Shown here: positions 16,847 to 25,056 of the stretch, in pieces
How positions within the stretch are numbered: position 1 is the stretch's first letter
Layout: every line of letters begins with the position of its first letter
Assembly: GCA_963582935.1 (NCBI GenBank)
Contig: CAUZSH010000023.1
Coordinates: 1-25,056, forward strand
Source: CAUZSH01 sp963582935
GTDB taxonomy: Bacteria > Pseudomonadota > Gammaproteobacteria > Francisellales > Francisellaceae
Direction of reading: 5' to 3'
Length of the DNA: 25,056 nucleotides
The notes under the pieces: generated by a model
Seen by the model: only the letters and a program-made list of their open reading frames with translations
What the model was told of the DNA's origin: nothing
The model's database searches: none
Made by a program: the position numbers and the translations under genes

Positions 16847-17542
16847 TTAGGGAATGAAACGATACCCTACACCTGATTCGGTTATAATTAGGGGTTGTAT
16901 GGAACATGCGGCTAATTTTTTGCGTAATTGACCAATATAGACACGCAAATACTGTACCTCATTACCAAAATACTCTCCCCAGATCTCACGTAGTAAATGT
17001 GATTGAGTCACTAATTTTCCGGCATGTTTTGAAAGCTCGGCTAGCAATAAAAATTCTTTTTTTGAGAGGTGAATGCATTGATCGTCAATTTTCACTTCAT
17101 GGTTTTCTATTGAAATCTTCATGTTGCCAAATAGATAGGATTTTTCCGCTTGAAACTCCTTATCATCAGTTGTCGTTGTTAATAGTAATAAACGTTTGAT
17201 GCGCGCAACCAACTCCGGCATATCGAAAGGTTTTTTTACATAGTCATTTGCCCCATTTGTTAAGGCAAGAACCACTTCTTCAGTTTCATTGCGTGCGGAT
17301 ACAACGATTATAGGCGTGTTATATTTTTTGCGTAAATTTTGTAGCCACACTTGACCATTTTGGTCTGGGAGTCCCAGATCTAGTATGATTAGATTTGGGT
17401 GGCACTGTTCCAATAATATTGTGGCATGATGTGCGTTACTTGCCTCAATGACATTAAATCCAAGCACGAGCAATGTCTTTTTCAAAAATTTGCGAATCTG
17501 AGGTTCATCTTCAATAAGGAGTATTTTTTTTGGTTTTATCAT
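16847..17542 (-). CDS. kdpE: KdpE, response regulator of the K+ transport operon
   Basis: This 231-residue cytoplasmic OmpR/PhoB-type regulator works with KdpD to switch on kdpFABC when K+ is scarce. The receiver domain (about 1-120) has the acidic pair Glu11-Asp12, the phosphorylation site Asp55 in L-I-I-L-D-L-G-L-P-D, and Lys104 in K-K-P-F. The C-terminal winged helix (about 130-231) ends with the KdpE-like L-R-V-Y-I-G-Q-L-R-K-K-L and I-T-E-S-G-V-G-Y-R-F. Its ATG overlaps the kdpD stop by four bases (ATGA), indicating translational coupling; there is no strong Shine-Dalgarno sequence. The 129 bases between its stop and the start of the broken deacetylase gene hold nothing I can identify. 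Confidence 0.94.
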   Translation of the reverse strand: MIKPKKILLIEDEPQIRKFLKKTLLVLGFNVIEASNAHHATILLEQCHPNLIILDLGLPDQNGQVWLQNLRKKYNTPIIVVSARNETEEVVLALTNGANDYVKKPFDMPELVARIKRLLLLTTTTDDKEFQAEKSYLFGNMKISIENHEVKIDDQCIHLSKKEFLLLAELSKHAGKLVTQSHLLREIWGEYFGNEVQYLRVYIGQLRKKLAACSIQPLIITESGVGYRFIP

Positions 17543-20205
17543 TTTAATATTTCACTTTGATGTAGGGGCAACATAAGGGTTATTGTGGTACCTTGGTTTA
17601 AACCTTCGCTTTGTGCTTCGATACTGCCATGGTGTGCTTCAATGATTCCTTTACATATTGCAAGCCCGAGACCATTGCCTTGAGTGTAACTATCTTCTTT
17701 CTCGATTCGGTAAAATATATTAAATATTTGTGAAAGTGCTTTTGACTCCAGTCCTATTCCTTGGTCGCAAATTTGTATGATTAAACGATGAGAGTACGAT
17801 TTAATATTAATGTTAATTGGGGCGTTTTCTGGTGAAAACTTCACGGCATTATCCATCAAATTAAAAAGAACCTGTTGTAATAATAACTTGTCGGCATTGA
17901 TCGCTGCATCATTTTTAGGGAGCGCTATTGTGAGTGATGTGTGTTTGTAGCGTTTTGAGACAATGTCTTGGAATTCAACGATGAAATGTTTTATAGAGAA
18001 TTTGCTTTTGTTGAGTTTAATGTAGCCAGACTCCATTTTTAACATTTGGATAACATTATCAATGTATTGATCTAAGCGCTTAGATTCATCAAATGCAAGT
18101 GTTACCATTTCTCTTTTGTCTTCTTTTGAAAACATGTCTTGGTAGTTTAATAAACTGCTTAACGACCCCATAATAGAGGCTAGAGGTGTTTTTAAATCAT
18201 GTGATACAGAAGAAAGCATTGCTTTTTGCAGCTTTTCTTGTTCTTCTAAAATGGCAGATTTGTGTTCTTCTTTTTCTAGGTTACGTTTTAACAATAGATT
18301 TGATATTTGTGAAAACATGGTTTTAAGCAAAGATTGGTCGGTCATGAATTTATCAATATTGCCTTGGTTCTTAACGTGTATTGCCATGATACCCAACACT
18401 CGATTATCAATAAGTAGAGGCTCGAAATACCATAGTAAACCAGAAAAAGTGCTTGTGCTGATACCACAAATATTTTTTTGTTGCCAGCTCCATTTTGCGG
18501 CAGCCCATTCTTTTTGGTTGAACAATGGGTTTTGAGGGAACGGTGATCCCATGATATTTCGGTCAGAGTCTATAAATACGAAATCATAGGGAAAATATGA
18601 GGATAAGGCATTTAGAAAGACTTTACGAAAATCTTCGGTATGCTGTACTGAAATTTTATTTGAAAAATCATAAAGCATGGAGAGCGTTTTCTCTCTGTTG
18701 CGAAGTATCCTAATCAGCGTTCGAGTCCTGACCGTCAGTTGGCTCATTGTGAGTGCCACAATCATGAAAACAATAAAAGTGACGATTTGACTAAATGTTC
18801 CAATACTAAAAAAAAAGTTAGGCCTTAAATACATGTACATATAGAGTACAAAAATGATTACCGATGAAGCAATAGAGGCGCGCAATCCGTATTGATAGGC
18901 GCAAAGCATTAAGACTAAAACGAGCACTAAAGACTGAGCCGGGAGACCGATAAATCCCATGCTAAAGTAAATGCCAATGCCAACAATTAAGCTAATGGAA
19001 ATGGCTTTTACGATGTCCTGCATATTTGAAATATTTTGTTGTTGAGCATTGTCTTTCAGTGGCAGCCGTCTGCTTTGGCTGGATATGATGACATGAACTT
19101 GCCGACCTGCACTATATCGTATGACATCATAAACGACAGAACCAAATATGACATCCATCCATTTGGGGCGTTTAGATTTTCCAATGACAATATCAGTCAC
19201 ATTGTGTTCATTGGCATATTGAATAATACTCTTAGAGAGCTTTACACCGGAAATGTCTTTAATAGCGTAGCCTAGTTCTTGGGCAAGCATCTTATAACGA
19301 CGAATTTCCCTGAGCTTTTCCTTTGAGAACTGCCGAGATGGCCTATGAATAAAAATAGCGAGTAAATTTGCATTTGCAATAGTGGCAAGCTGTTTCCCAC
19401 GCCGTAGGAGTTTAGGTGTTGAGCTATCATAGGCACAACATACTAAAACAGAGGGGGAGGAGGTTGCAATTTCTTTTTTATGATAAAGTTTTTTATAGTG
19501 GCGGATATCCTCACCAACATGGTTGGCAGCTAGGCGAAAAGTATAATCTCTAAGAATGGTGAGATTTGTATATTTAAAGTATTTTTTTAAGGCTCTATTA
19601 GCCATATCTTCTTGATATATTTTTCCTTGTTGTAAGCGATGGATTAAGTCTTCAGGCGTGGTATCAATGACGACTAATTCATCTGCCGATTGAATAAAAC
19701 TATCAGGTACGATTTCGTTAACTCTGGCATTTGTCACATGTTCTACATCTTGAGATTGGCTTGCAATATGTTGAATATTTAGAGTCGTGTAGATGCTGAT
19801 CCCAGCATCTAATATTTCGATGAGATCGGAGTAACGTTTTTTATTTCTAGCCCCTTCTATATTGGAATGTGCGAGTTCATCAATCATAACAATTTCAGGT
19901 TTACGTTCGATGATCGCCTCAACATCCACGCCCTCAAAAAACTTGCCTTTGTATGGTTGTGGCTTTAGGGGGATTGATTCAAAAGGTTGGGTCAGCGAAG
20001 CCGTTTCTTGTCGGCCATGAGTGACAATAAGGCCAATAATGATGTCGCAACCATTTGCTTTTAATGTGTGAGCACTTTGTAACATGGAATAGGTTTTTCC
20101 AACGCCAGGCGCAGAGCCTAAAAAAATTTTAAGCTTACCTCGGCTTTGGGTGGTTGTTTTATTTGCCAGATGTAGTAGAGCATTTATTTTTCGATGATCT
20201 GTCAT
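17539..20205 (-). CDS. kdpD: KdpD, membrane sensor histidine kinase for K+ limitation
   Basis: This 888-residue inner-membrane sensor kinase/phosphatase controls KdpE (E. coli KdpD has 894). Domains in order: the KdpD N-terminal domain with Walker A G-S-A-P-G-V-G-K-T at residues 30-38 and M-I-D-E-L-A-H-S-N; a universal-stress-protein-like domain (about 250-375) with I-V-I-G-K-S-K-R-P-K; four closely spaced membrane helices (about 395-490); a GAF-like domain; the HisKA domain with phospho-acceptor His669 in S-V-S-H-D-L-K-T-P-L; and the ATPase domain with N-L-M-D-N-A-V-K-F-S, D-Q-G-I-G-L and G-N-G-L-G-L-A-I. All key residues look intact. AGGA lies about 10 bases before the ATG. A 113-base gap after kdpC contains a possible extra promoter. 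Confidence 0.96.
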   Translation of the reverse strand: MTDHRKINALLHLANKTTTQSRGKLKIFLGSAPGVGKTYSMLQSAHTLKANGCDIIIGLIVTHGRQETASLTQPFESIPLKPQPYKGKFFEGVDVEAIIERKPEIVMIDELAHSNIEGARNKKRYSDLIEILDAGISIYTTLNIQHIASQSQDVEHVTNARVNEIVPDSFIQSADELVVIDTTPEDLIHRLQQGKIYQEDMANRALKKYFKYTNLTILRDYTFRLAANHVGEDIRHYKKLYHKKEIATSSPSVLVCCAYDSSTPKLLRRGKQLATIANANLLAIFIHRPSRQFSKEKLREIRRYKMLAQELGYAIKDISGVKLSKSIIQYANEHNVTDIVIGKSKRPKWMDVIFGSVVYDVIRYSAGRQVHVIISSQSRRLPLKDNAQQQNISNMQDIVKAISISLIVGIGIYFSMGFIGLPAQSLVLVLVLMLCAYQYGLRASIASSVIIFVLYMYMYLRPNFFFSIGTFSQIVTFIVFMIVALTMSQLTVRTRTLIRILRNREKTLSMLYDFSNKISVQHTEDFRKVFLNALSSYFPYDFVFIDSDRNIMGSPFPQNPLFNQKEWAAAKWSWQQKNICGISTSTFSGLLWYFEPLLIDNRVLGIMAIHVKNQGNIDKFMTDQSLLKTMFSQISNLLLKRNLEKEEHKSAILEEQEKLQKAMLSSVSHDLKTPLASIMGSLSSLLNYQDMFSKEDKREMVTLAFDESKRLDQYIDNVIQMLKMESGYIKLNKSKFSIKHFIVEFQDIVSKRYKHTSLTIALPKNDAAINADKLLLQQVLFNLMDNAVKFSPENAPININIKSYSHRLIIQICDQGIGLESKALSQIFNIFYRIEKEDSYTQGNGLGLAICKGIIEAHHGSIEAQSEGLNQGTTITLMLPLHQSEILK

Positions 20206-20245
20206 ATGTTGCTCATCCTATTGATAGCATATTGAGCGATATCTC

Positions 20246-20273
20246 ATTATATTCTGTTATTGTTATAAGTAAA
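20246..20273 (-). promoter_or_regulatory. Putative internal promoter for kdpDE
   Basis: Within the 113-base kdpC-kdpD gap, the minus strand has a perfect -10 TATAAT (20246-20251) with TTTACT (20268-20273) 16 bases upstream. The transcript would start near 20239, about 34 bases before the kdpD ATG. It would allow basal KdpD/KdpE supply when the main kdp promoter is off. The evidence is sequence match only. Confidence 0.45.
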
Positions 20274-20318
20274 TAACATCCATAGTTTAGGGTATTCACT
20301 TTTCAGAGGTATGGCTTT

Positions 20319-20870
20319 TCATGAAGTATACGGTTTAAGTGCTATGTTTAACTCTAAAACATTGATAGTCGGGGGGTTGAACCAGTGTATTTTTCGATTT
20401 TCCATAATTAAATCAATTACCGTTTGATAGGGTAATTTTTGAACAGCGGAAATATGATTTGCTTGGTATAATGCGGCTTGTAGAGAGATGTCAGGGTCAA
20501 GACCACTACCTGATGCAAAGACGAGGTCTGCCGGCACCTTTTGTCCGCCATAAGTGTTTTGTAGTATTTGAATACGGTTTGAAATAAGTGCGAGTTGTTT
20601 TGGGTTATTTATCGCAAGATTTGAGCCACCTGATTCAAGAGCATCATAGTTATTGGCAGAAGGGCGTGGTTGGAAAAACCCTGTAGGTGATACTTGTCCT
20701 ATTAAGCTGGAACCGACAGGTTTACCTTGATACTTTATGATTGAACCTTCTGTTTGTTCAGGTGTAAAAGTATATCCAATACCCATTATTAAAAATGGAT
20801 AAATGACGCCTAGTAAAATTGTGAAAAAAATCATTGCGATGAACGACTGTTTTATGGTGTGTAGATACAT
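20319..20870 (-). CDS. kdpC: KdpC subunit of the K+-transporting ATPase
   Basis: KdpC (183 residues; 190 in E. coli) is the periplasm-facing, single-helix subunit that stabilises the KdpFABC complex. The N-terminal helix lies at about residues 8-34. Family motifs follow: F-Q-P-R-P-S-A at 66-72, the S-G-G-S-N-L segment at 80-85, and P-A-D-L-V-F-A-S-G-S-G-L-D-P-D-I-S at 113-129. AGGAG lies 7 bases before the ATG and overlaps the kdpB stop, with a gap of only 10 bases, so the two are translated in series. The C-terminus beyond about residue 165 (N-P-P-T-I-N-V-L-E-L-N) is the usual KdpC ending. Confidence 0.95.
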   Translation of the reverse strand: MYLHTIKQSFIAMIFFTILLGVIYPFLIMGIGYTFTPEQTEGSIIKYQGKPVGSSLIGQVSPTGFFQPRPSANNYDALESGGSNLAINNPKQLALISNRIQILQNTYGGQKVPADLVFASGSGLDPDISLQAALYQANHISAVQKLPYQTVIDLIMENRKIHWFNPPTINVLELNIALKPYTS

Positions 20871-20880
20871 ATATATTCTC

Positions 20881-22926
20881 CTATGCTAAACCTAAGAATG
20901 TAATAATGATGTCAATTAATTTTATTCCTATAAAGCGTACAATGACGCCCCCCAAACCATAGATTAGTAGGTTACGTTTCAATAGCTGATGTGATGAAAG
21001 TGTAATACTTTTAACGCCAACAAGTGCCATAGGAATTAAGAAGATAATAATGAGCGCATTAAAGATAACAGCAGATAAAAGTGCGCTGCTTGGAGAGCTT
21101 AACTGCATAATATTCAGCGCATTTAATGCTGGAAAAGAGGTGGCAAATAAGGCAGGAAGTACGGCAAAATATTTTGCAATATCATTCGTAATACTGAATG
21201 TGGTTAAGGCTCCCCGAGTGACGAGAATTTGTTTTCCTATCGTAACAATATGAATGATTTTGCTTGGGTCTGAGTCAAGGTCAACCATATTCCCAGCTTC
21301 CCTAGCCGCGGAAGTGCCAGATGCCATTGCTAAGCCAACATCCGCTTGTGCCAGGGCGGGAGCATCATTTGTTCCATCACCACACATTGCGACAATTTTA
21401 CCTTCTGATTGCATTTTTTTGATGTAATCAAGCTTATCGCTGGGGGATGCTTGAGCAATAAAATCATCAATTCCAGCTTCGGCTGAAATGGCTGCTGCAG
21501 TGAGTGGGTTATCTCCGGTAACCATGACGGTGGTAATGCCCATTTTCCTTAATACGGCAAATTTTGCTTTTATTCCAGGCTTAATAATATCTTTTAAATA
21601 AATAACGCCTAATAGCTTGTTATCTTGAGATACGGCAAGTGGGGTGCCACCATTCTCAGAAATTTTTTCGACACTGGCTCTGAAACTGGAAAGAATGGCA
21701 TCTGGAATGCTATTGTCTAAGTATGTTTCAATTGCACTTACGGCACCTTTACGTATTTCTATACCATTGTGATTAATACCACTAATTCTGGTATAAGCTG
21801 AAAATGGAATAAAATCAGCATGTTCTATATTCATTTCATCTTGAGTGAAGTTAAATTGTTTTTCTGCGAGTTTAACGATTGATTTTCCTTCTGGTGTGTC
21901 ATCAGATAAGGATGATAGCCAAGCGGCATGTGCTAGATTTTTTGGGTCAATGTTGGGTACAGGAATAAATTCTGTTGCAAAACGATTACCTAATGTAATG
22001 GTTCCTGTTTTATCTAACAGTAGAGTATCAATATTTCCAGCGGCTTCAACAGCCCTACCTGACAGCGCAACGATATTAGCTTTTAGTAAACGATCCATCC
22101 CAGAGATTCCGATGGCTGACAAAAGACCTGCAATCGTCGTTGGGATTAAGGTGACGAAAAGAGCCATTAATACGACGATAGATAATGTAACATGACTAAA
22201 TAATGCCATACCATATAATGAACTGATAGCCGCAATAAAAATAAGTGTGAGTCCAGCCAATAATATTGTTAAAGCGATTTCATTAGGGCTTTTTAGTCGT
22301 TTAGCATTTTCTACCAAAGAGATCATTTTATCTAAAAAACTTTCTCCAGGGTTTGAACTGACGCAAACTTTTATTTGATCTGAAACTATTTTGGTTCCAG
22401 CAGTGACGGCAGTGTTGTCACTGCCTGCTTCTTTGATTACAGGCAGAGACTCTCCTGTAATTGCAGATTCATCAATCGTTGCCATCCCTTCGATGATATC
22501 GCAATCAGCAGGGATCAAATCTCCCTCTTGTACGATAATAAAATCTCCTGTTCGTAAACTCTCTGCAGGAACCACCTCAAAAAGATCATTGGAGTTTGAG
22601 GTTAATTGTTTTGCGGATAGCTGTGATTTTGTTGCTTTTAAGCTTTCGGCTTGGGCTTTCCCTTTTCCTTCGGCAATACTTTCAGCGAAATTAGCAAATA
22701 AAATGGTGAACCAGAGCCAGATAACGATTTGAAGCGTAAAACCGTATGGTTGTCCATTTAATAAATCGATAATCAAGTAAATTGAGCACACTAATGTAAC
22801 AACTTCTACACAGAACATTACAGGGTTTGTGATCATTCGTTTGGGGTTGCACTTTAAAAATGCTTGCGCAATAGCTGTCAGTAACAGTGCTTTTGAAAAA
22901 ATTGAGGGTGCATTTTTTGTAGACAT
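20881..22926 (-). CDS. kdpB: KdpB, ATP-hydrolysing P-type ATPase subunit
   Basis: KdpB (681 residues; 682 in E. coli) is the catalytic subunit of the high-affinity K+ pump in the inner membrane. It has the phosphorylated Asp305 in D-K-T-G-T-I-T, the actuator T-G-E-S at residues 157-160, V-T-G-D-N-P-L-T-A, and the hinge G-D-G-T-N-D-A-P-A-L. The membrane segment L-I-P-T-T-I-A-G-L-L-S-A-I-G at about 260-273 carries the family's helix break. Ser160 of T-G-E-S corresponds to E. coli Ser162, whose phosphorylation inhibits the pump at high K+, so that control may be kept here. AGGAG lies 8 bases before the ATG, in a 22-base gap after kdpA. Confidence 0.97.
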   Translation of the reverse strand: MSTKNAPSIFSKALLLTAIAQAFLKCNPKRMITNPVMFCVEVVTLVCSIYLIIDLLNGQPYGFTLQIVIWLWFTILFANFAESIAEGKGKAQAESLKATKSQLSAKQLTSNSNDLFEVVPAESLRTGDFIIVQEGDLIPADCDIIEGMATIDESAITGESLPVIKEAGSDNTAVTAGTKIVSDQIKVCVSSNPGESFLDKMISLVENAKRLKSPNEIALTILLAGLTLIFIAAISSLYGMALFSHVTLSIVVLMALFVTLIPTTIAGLLSAIGISGMDRLLKANIVALSGRAVEAAGNIDTLLLDKTGTITLGNRFATEFIPVPNIDPKNLAHAAWLSSLSDDTPEGKSIVKLAEKQFNFTQDEMNIEHADFIPFSAYTRISGINHNGIEIRKGAVSAIETYLDNSIPDAILSSFRASVEKISENGGTPLAVSQDNKLLGVIYLKDIIKPGIKAKFAVLRKMGITTVMVTGDNPLTAAAISAEAGIDDFIAQASPSDKLDYIKKMQSEGKIVAMCGDGTNDAPALAQADVGLAMASGTSAAREAGNMVDLDSDPSKIIHIVTIGKQILVTRGALTTFSITNDIAKYFAVLPALFATSFPALNALNIMQLSSPSSALLSAVIFNALIIIFLIPMALVGVKSITLSSHQLLKRNLLIYGLGGVIVRFIGIKLIDIIITFLGLA

Positions 22927-22948
22927 TTGAATTACTCCTAAAAAGCCA

Positions 22949-24664
22949 TTAACGTAAGGTTAATTGATCTAATATTGGCCCTAAGGACAATGCTGGGAAG
23001 ATGGTTAAGCCACCGATGATTAAAATTATACATATCACAAACACGGCAAATAGCGGGCTTGTCGTTGGTAGAGTGCTGTATGATGAGCTATTAATCGCCC
23101 GTTTTTTGATGGCCAACCTTCCAGCAAGGATGATAACCGCTGCAATGGTGACAAAGCGTCCGATTAGCATTGCCAATCCCAAGGTTATATTTAAGAATGG
23201 AGTATTTGCATTGAGACCAGCAAAAGCACTCCCATTGTTGTTGGCAGCAGATGTATAAGCGTATAAGACTTCACTAAATCCATGTGCACCACTATTGGTA
23301 AGAGCGCTATGAATATCTGGCATTATAGAGGCAATGCCAGTAAAAATAAGGACACAGCAAGGTGAGACAAGTAAGCCAATCATGATTAATTTCATTTCAC
23401 TTCCTTGAATATTTTTCCCCAAGAAATTTGGAATGCGTCCAACCATAAGTGATCCAATAAAGACACTTAATATCATAAACAGTAGAAAAACGTATAAACC
23501 AGTACCAACACCTCCAATAATAATTTCTCCTAATGCCATGTTGACAAGTGCAACACCACCGCCAATTGGGCTATAACTACCCATCATACTGTTTACGCCA
23601 CCATCAGAAGCAGATGTAGACACCGTGTTATAAAGTGTTGAGTTAAAAATTCCAAAACGTGTTTCTTTACCTTCCATATTTGCTAGATGATGTGTCTGCC
23701 CGTAAAAATCCGTAATGTTTGTCGAGTGCATAAAATCAAGTCCATGAAGCTCAGATATTGTCATGATGAATAGAGATATGAGGAATAATGTTCCCATCAC
23801 AAATAATATAAACCAACCTTGTTTCGTGTTGCCTATCCATCTACCAAAGGTATAGGTTAGTGCGGCACCAATCGCAAAAATTGACGTTATCTGGATGAAA
23901 TTAGTGAGCAGTGTTGGGTTTTCATATGGGTGCGCTGAATTCGCGTTAAAAAAACCACCACCATTTGTTCCGAGTGATTTAATTGCTTCTTGGGAGGCAA
24001 CAGGGCCTTGAGGGATAATTTGTTCAGCGCCACCCAATGTGTGTAAGTGGATATATGCCATAATGTTTTGAGGTACGCCTTGGAAGATGTAAATGATGCT
24101 GATCACAATACAAATTGGTAAGAGAATCCAAAAAATAGCCTTAAATAAATCAGACCAAAAATTTCCAATAGTTTTTTCTTGGTGTCGGCTAATAGCACGA
24201 ATTAATGCGATAGCAACTGAGATTCCCACTGCTGCGGATACGAAGTTTTGTACAGCAAGTGCCATCATTTGTGAGAAGTAACTAACACTGGTTTCACCAC
24301 CATAGCTTTGCCAGTTTGTATTGGAAACAAAACTGGCGGCTGTGTTAAAAGCTTGATCTTGAGACATGCTGCTAATGTTTTCAGGGTTAAATGGCAAATA
24401 ACTTTGTGCAATTAAGATGAGGTACGTGAAAGCAAAAGCAAATAATGAAAAAATGAGCAAGCTAAATAAATAATGCTTAGCCGTTTGCTCTTTTTGGAAA
24501 TTAATGCCTAGCAGTCTTGAAAACCAAGATTCTAAGGGTAATGCAAACCAATCTAACCAAGTTTTTTTTCCTTGGTATACATTGAAAATATACAAACCTA
24601 GTGGCTTGGTAATCAACAAGATTGTTATGATGAAAATGGCAAAAAGTATGAAGTTTTGATACAT
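22949..24664 (-). CDS. kdpA: KdpA, K+-binding channel-like subunit
   Basis: KdpA (571 residues; 557 in E. coli) is the inner-membrane subunit, of the potassium-transporter superfamily with about ten helices, that selects and takes up K+. Selectivity-filter regions are visible: N-T-N-W-Q-S-Y-G-G-E at 115-124, T-N-G-G-G-F-F at 233-239 followed by N-A-N-S-A-H-P-Y-E-N-P, a third near S-A-S-D-G-G-V-N-S-M, and a fourth near S-A-A-N-N-N-G-S-A-F-A-G. The first loop has N-T-N-W where many homologues have N-T-N-W or N-T-G-W. AAGGAG about 9 bases before the ATG overlaps the kdpF stop, so translation probably passes from kdpF to kdpA. Confidence 0.96.
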   Translation of the reverse strand: MYQNFILFAIFIITILLITKPLGLYIFNVYQGKKTWLDWFALPLESWFSRLLGINFQKEQTAKHYLFSLLIFSLFAFAFTYLILIAQSYLPFNPENISSMSQDQAFNTAASFVSNTNWQSYGGETSVSYFSQMMALAVQNFVSAAVGISVAIALIRAISRHQEKTIGNFWSDLFKAIFWILLPICIVISIIYIFQGVPQNIMAYIHLHTLGGAEQIIPQGPVASQEAIKSLGTNGGGFFNANSAHPYENPTLLTNFIQITSIFAIGAALTYTFGRWIGNTKQGWFILFVMGTLFLISLFIMTISELHGLDFMHSTNITDFYGQTHHLANMEGKETRFGIFNSTLYNTVSTSASDGGVNSMMGSYSPIGGGVALVNMALGEIIIGGVGTGLYVFLLFMILSVFIGSLMVGRIPNFLGKNIQGSEMKLIMIGLLVSPCCVLIFTGIASIMPDIHSALTNSGAHGFSEVLYAYTSAANNNGSAFAGLNANTPFLNITLGLAMLIGRFVTIAAVIILAGRLAIKKRAINSSSYSTLPTTSPLFAVFVICIILIIGGLTIFPALSLGPILDQLTLR

Positions 24665-24677
24665 GGGATTAATCTCC

Positions 24678-24758
24678 TTAAAAACGTTCTGGGCAGATAA
24701 GAATCATCACCATATATATTGCTAATGACGCCATAACAATTCCGGATAAAATAGTCAT
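24678..24758 (-). CDS. kdpF: KdpF, small membrane subunit of the K+ ATPase (26 aa)
   Basis: A 26-codon ORF directly upstream of kdpA encodes one hydrophobic helix ending in C-P-E-R-F. A short helix followed by P-E-R-F or a similar aromatic-ended tail is the KdpF hallmark (E. coli KdpF has 29 residues). KdpF packs at the KdpA-KdpB interface and stabilises the complex. GGAG lies 5 bases before the ATG, an excellent ribosome site, and only 13 bases separate its stop from the kdpA start. Its size, position, ribosome site and tail leave little doubt, though proteins this short are often omitted from automatic annotation. Confidence 0.88.
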   Translation of the reverse strand: MTILSGIVMASLAIYMVMILICPERF

Positions 24759-24798
24759 CCTTTCTCCATAAAATTTAGTTGTTAAAATTAAGGAGTGT

Positions 24799-24827
24799 AT
24801 TGTAGCGAATAGGGGTATAAAAATTCG
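24799..24827 (-). promoter_or_regulatory. Candidate kdpF promoter region, activator-dependent type
   Basis: The minus strand has TACAAT (24799-24804) with a very poor -35 (CGAATT, 24822-24827), as expected for a promoter needing an activator. The AT-rich stretch ATTTTTATAC (24816-24825 region) resembles the T-rich part of the E. coli KdpE operator as I remember it, but overlaps the spacer rather than lying upstream. Other T-rich stretches lie at 24830-24860. KdpE control is therefore likely from context, with the exact site unproven. Confidence 0.35.
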
Positions 24828-24850
24828 ATGTGTAAATGTAAGTAAAATAT

Positions 24851-24908
24851 AAAAAAAACATAAAGATTGTAAAAATATAAAGTCATGATCTGATGTTTTT
24901 ACAATCTT
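24851..24908 (-). terminator. AT-rich hairpin with T-run upstream of kdpF
   Basis: A perfect 13-bp inverted repeat (AAGATTGTAAAAA at 24863-24875; its complement at 24896-24908) encloses a 20-base loop. On the minus strand it is followed within 4 bases by eight Ts (24851-24858). It could terminate a minus-strand gene ending near 24978. Alternatively it could be a protein-binding operator for kdp, because the stem is AT-rich and weak for a terminator. Confidence 0.45.
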
Positions 24909-24977
24909 AAACTGGAAATATTTAGGGATTCTTTTGCTAGATAGAAAATATTATAAAGGTTCAGCTTATTAGGGGCA

Positions 24978-25056
24978 TTAATTAAAATCTTTCGTTTGGT
25001 ACAACCCTTTAAATACTTTACAAGACTCAGGGCTATAGGCTTGATTTAAATCGGCG
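24978..25056 (-). CDS. Possible C-terminal end of an unidentified gene (cut by window edge)
   Basis: The last 79 bases read open on the minus strand for 25 codons to a TAA at 24978-24980, with a plausible soluble composition (charged and polar, ending K-D-F-N). A hairpin with a T-run follows at 24851-24908, as expected downstream of a gene. No family can be named from so short a piece, and chance openness over 75 bases is quite possible. Confidence 0.35.
   Translation of the reverse strand, partial: ADLNQAYSPESCKVFKGLYQTKDFN

Noticed and set aside
1..25056. CRISPR arrays, tRNA or rRNA genes, insertion sequences, phage genes or defence systems
   Set aside because: Reading both strands, I found no repeat-spacer pattern, cloverleaf, transposase or known defence-gene motif. 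The region is ordinary metabolic and transport chromosome apart from the items listed.

Overview
The window looks like chromosome of a low-GC (about 40% by eye) gammaproteobacterium. RlmKL, a BepA-type M48 protease, a LysP-like permease, a TyrP-like permease, a class I fumarase and a complete KdpFABCDE system all have their closest recognisable relatives in that class. The density of amino-acid and peptide transporters, together with decaying genes, resembles fastidious lineages such as Francisella, Piscirickettsia or Legionella relatives; this placement is inference. I see no rRNA, tRNA, CRISPR array, insertion sequence or prophage.

Left part (1-6252). A minus-strand methionine/aspartate-family operon, cystathionine gamma-synthase (metB) followed by an aspartokinase-type gene cut by the window edge, is preceded by the most interesting element here. 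A 26-codon leader ORF carries three consecutive Met codons, and its RNA can fold into a leader hairpin, an 11-bp antiterminator or a 10-bp terminator-like hairpin, the antiterminator excluding both others. This is the layout of a ribosome-mediated transcription attenuator responding to methionyl-tRNA. Divergent from it lies rlmL (rlmKL). Next come the remains of an MFS transporter gene, the periplasmic protease/chaperone gene bepA, and a reductase fragment that has lost its N-terminal domains.

Middle part (6281-16717). This is an uptake block: a LysP-like lysine/amino-acid permease, two tandem POT peptide transporters, a class I fumarase, an APC permease and a TyrP-like aromatic amino-acid permease. 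It ends in an argE/dapE-like deacetylase gene broken by two frameshifts, with a key metal-ligand Asp replaced by Asn. Together these suggest a cell that imports peptides and amino acids, feeds them into central metabolism, and is losing a biosynthetic deacetylase.

Right part (16847-24758). On the minus strand, kdpF-kdpA-kdpB-kdpC-kdpD-kdpE encode the high-affinity K+ pump and its two-component regulator. The 26-residue KdpF is easily missed. A putative promoter lies between kdpC and kdpD, and an AT-rich hairpin followed by a T-run lies upstream of kdpF, just after what may be the tail of another minus-strand gene at the window edge.
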